Source of the DNA: Bacillus massiliigorillae
GTDB taxonomy: Bacteria; Bacillota; Bacilli; Bacillales; DSM-1321
Direction of reading: 5' to 3'
Assembly: GCF_000380245.2 (NCBI RefSeq)
Contig: NZ_HG428741.1
Span: 3,248,044 to 3,312,043 of the forward strand
DNA: 64,000 bases
This document shows, one piece after another, positions 62,205 through 64,000 of the stretch; the stretch's first letter is position 1; every line of letters starts with the position of its first letter. Below the pieces are notes generated by a model. That model was not told where the DNA came from. It worked only from the letters and a program-made list of their open reading frames with translations, and made no database searches. A program made the position numbers and the translations under genes.

Positions 62205-63503
62205 CTACTGTTGTTGTGCTTCTTCAGATGCTTTTTGAGCTTTTAGTGCTTCGATATCTTGTACTTTGATGAATGGGATATAAATTAATACAGCCAGCAT
62301 AAAGTTGAATAATTGTAATGCAATAGCTTGCCATGCACCGCCAGATGCTAACCAACCACTAATGATTGGTGGTACTGACCAAGGTACTAAAGCGACTGTT
62401 TTCGGAACAAGTCCCATTGTCATCGCAAAGTAAGTAGTACATGTTAAAACGATTGGAATTAACACGAATGGAATAACAAGAATTGGGTTTAATACAATCG
62501 GAACACCGAATAATACAGGCTCGTTAATATTGAATACACCTGCTGGTGCTGTAAGACGTCCAATACTTCTGTACTGAGCACTTTTTGCTACTAAGAAAAT
62601 CGCTAAAATTAATGCTAACGTTGCTCCTGCGCCACCTAAATGTACGTATACATCGAAGAATGGCTTTGTGATGATTGCTAATTGATCACTGAATGCCGAA
62701 GCACCATCTTTAAACATTTCAATGTTTTTCTCGATAGATGGTAAGTAAATCGTTTCCATGATTGGTCCAATAATGTTTGTACCATGTAAACCAAAGAACC
62801 ATAATAAGTGAATTAATAAAGAGATAATTATAGCTGATGGTAATGTGTTTGATAGCCCTTGAAGTGGTTGCTGAATACTTTCAAAAATAATTACATGTAA
62901 TGAAGTTCCTGCTCTTGAGAACAATAGGAATGCCATTCCAAACACGATGAATACTACTGTTGCTGGTAATAATGCCGCGAATGAACGAGCAACCGCAGTT
63001 GGTACGCCATTTGGCATTTTAATTGTAAAGTTCTTTTGAATTAAGAAACGGAAAATTTCCGTTGCTAAGATTGCTACGATTAATGATACGAATAACCCTT
63101 GAGCACCCGTCCAAGCGAAGTCAATTCCGCCTTCTTTTACAGTAACTGGACTCATAATAATCAGTGCACCAAATGTAATTAATGCAGCTGATAAGCCGTC
63201 AACTGCATATGATTTAGCTAAGTTATAACTAACACCAATGGCAACTAATAATGATAGGATGGCGAATGTACCCTTCCATACGTTTCCTCCCAAGTCAGTC
63301 CAACCTGCACCAAATATATTTGTCATCAAATCTTGGTACCAATCAAAAGGTAAGTTATTTAGAAGTGTTGCAAACGATCCTAAAATGATAAGAGGCATGA
63401 TAGCTACGAAACCATCACGGACTGCTACTAAATGTCTTTGACTACCGATTTTTCCCGCAACTGGTACAAAGTACTTCTCTAGAAATTGTATAATACCGTT
63501 CAT
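62205..63503 (-). CDS. PTS lactose/cellobiose-type EIIC permease
   Basis: A 432-residue membrane component with about ten helices. Family markers include the N-terminal RHLVAVRDGFVAIMPLIILG (about 22-41), WFFGLHGTNIIGP (about 235-247) and FNINEPVLFGVPIVLNP (about 325-341) with the sugar-binding glutamate. It imports and phosphorylates a beta-linked disaccharide; cellobiose, chitobiose or a muropeptide sugar cannot be told apart by sequence alone. AAGGAGATG precedes the ATG. Confidence 0.92.
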   Translation of the reverse strand: MNGIIQFLEKYFVPVAGKIGSQRHLVAVRDGFVAIMPLIILGSFATLLNNLPFDWYQDLMTNIFGAGWTDLGGNVWKGTFAILSLLVAIGVSYNLAKSYAVDGLSAALITFGALIIMSPVTVKEGGIDFAWTGAQGLFVSLIVAILATEIFRFLIQKNFTIKMPNGVPTAVARSFAALLPATVVFIVFGMAFLLFSRAGTSLHVIIFESIQQPLQGLSNTLPSAIIISLLIHLLWFFGLHGTNIIGPIMETIYLPSIEKNIEMFKDGASAFSDQLAIITKPFFDVYVHLGGAGATLALILAIFLVAKSAQYRSIGRLTAPAGVFNINEPVLFGVPIVLNPILVIPFVLIPIVLTCTTYFAMTMGLVPKTVALVPWSVPPIISGWLASGGAWQAIALQLFNFMLAVLIYIPFIKVQDIEALKAQKASEEAQQQ

Positions 63504-63548
63504 CTTCTCATCTCCTTCTTGAACCCTTTCTTAAGAAAGGGTTATAGA

Positions 63549-63851
63549 TTATTTTTTCATGTTTAAAGCTTGTTGTAATACTGCTTCCCCGTTCATTGCA
63601 CCGTAGTTCATCATGTCGATTACTTCTACTGGAATACCTTTTGGAGCAGCTACTGCTTCAATTTTTGATTTTAAGAAACGAACTTGTGGTCCTAATAAGA
63701 TTACGTCACTTTTATCTACTTCAGCTTGTAAAGAAGCTTCAGGAATTGCCCAAATTGTAGCTTCGATTCCTTTTGCTTGAGCTGATTCTTGCATTTTAGT
63801 TACTAACATACTTGTAGACATACCTGCCGAACAAACTAACATGATATTCAT
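63549..63851 (-). CDS. PTS lactose/cellobiose-type EIIB
   Basis: A 100-residue EIIB; the phospho-acceptor cysteine is in the P-loop VCSAGMSTSML (Cys7 or so). GPQVRFL and the C-terminal helix are as in CelA. I chose ATG 63851, nine bases after GGAGG. First gene of EIIB-EIIC-EIIA-mupG; two CcpA-type sites and a promoter lie upstream. Confidence 0.92.
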   Translation of the reverse strand: MNIMLVCSAGMSTSMLVTKMQESAQAKGIEATIWAIPEASLQAEVDKSDVILLGPQVRFLKSKIEAVAAPKGIPVEVIDMMNYGAMNGEAVLQQALNMKK

Positions 63852-63876
63852 ATATTTCATCCTCCAAAGATTCATT

Positions 63877-63890
63877 TGTTAACGTTTACA
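63877..63890. promoter_or_regulatory. CcpA site (cre) of the PTS operon
   Basis: TGTTAACGTTTACA matches the cre consensus TGWNANCGNTNWCA at every position. It lies just downstream of the promoter, a road-block position. A weaker site, AGAAAACGTTTACT (minus strand, about 63919-63932), overlaps the -35. Confidence 0.85.
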
Positions 63891-63895
63891 TTTGT

Positions 63896-63924
63896 ATCGT
63901 ACAATAATTTCTCTATCGAGTAAA
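63896..63924 (-). promoter_or_regulatory. Promoter of the PTS operon
   Basis: On the minus strand TTTACT (63919-63924), 17-base spacer, TACGAT (63896-63901). Confidence 0.65.
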
Positions 63925-64000
63925 CGTTTTCTTGTTAATTTCACATCTTAGACACATTTAGATAGTTTTTCTTACATCTTTAAATCCTTAACAACGCGAT

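Overview
The window is chromosomal DNA of a low-GC, endospore-forming Firmicute, most likely a member of the Bacillus cereus group. Support: ATGAGGAGG-type ribosome sites and many TTG/GTG starts, sporulation genes (an alpha/beta-type SASP, YhaL, three YjcZ-type microproteins), B. subtilis-like gene order (yhfJ-yhfH, yhgE-yhgD, hemH-hemE, ecsB-ecsA-hit-serC-trpP-yhaH-hpr-yhaI-yhaJ-prsA-yhaL-yhaM-yhaN-yhaO-yhaP-yhaQ-yhzD-yhaR-hemZ-yhaX-yheA-yheB), plus interspersed 110-180 bp repeats of the kind described as bcr elements in the B. cereus group. No phage, IS, tRNA, rRNA or CRISPR was seen.

Layout. 1-12 kb: lipoate ligase LplJ, zinc-binding YhfH, the TetR regulator YhgD with the membrane protein YhgE, heme synthesis (hemE-hemH) facing the heme-degrading HmoB, a YhfA-type permease behind a structured leader, a PAP2 phosphatase and the EcsAB ABC transporter. 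12-20 kb: a non-coding region with repeats and a five-motif array, then hit, serC, trpP (with TRAP-like triplets at its start), yhaH, hpr, yhaI, yhaJ, three YjcZ-like microproteins and prsA. 20-31 kb: CtsR-controlled clpE, yhaL, an enlarged YhaM-like HD protein, the SbcCD-like pair yhaN/yhaO and the NatAB-like exporter yhaQ/yhaP. 31-42 kb: a DnaQ-like exonuclease and a GlnD/DUF294-like nucleotidyltransferase behind an ammonium transporter with a GlnR/TnrA box, enoyl-CoA hydratase YhaR, HemZ, HAD protein YhaX, YheA, YheB, a PucR-type regulator and the shared sugar-ABC ATPase MsmX. 42-50 kb: repeats, a zinc-ribbon protein, SASP, a CDF cation exporter, an orphan cytosolic histidine kinase, a YitT protein and a glutamate/dicarboxylate symporter. 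50-64 kb: three paralogous CNNM/CBS/CorC membrane proteins, UppP, succinate-semialdehyde dehydrogenase, nagA-nagB, and a catabolite-controlled Lac-family PTS (EIIB-EIIC-EIIA) with a MupG-like glycosidase.

The last block suggests an amino-sugar pathway: PTS uptake of a phosphorylated N-acetyl-disaccharide, intracellular cleavage by the DUF871/MupG protein, then NagA and NagB. The best candidates for undescribed biology are regulatory: a pseudoknotted ribosome-site-sequestering leader before yhfA, a periodic array of Shine-Dalgarno-like motifs between ecsA and hit, and leaders with mini-ORFs or a hairpin between ribosome site and start before the CNNM genes.
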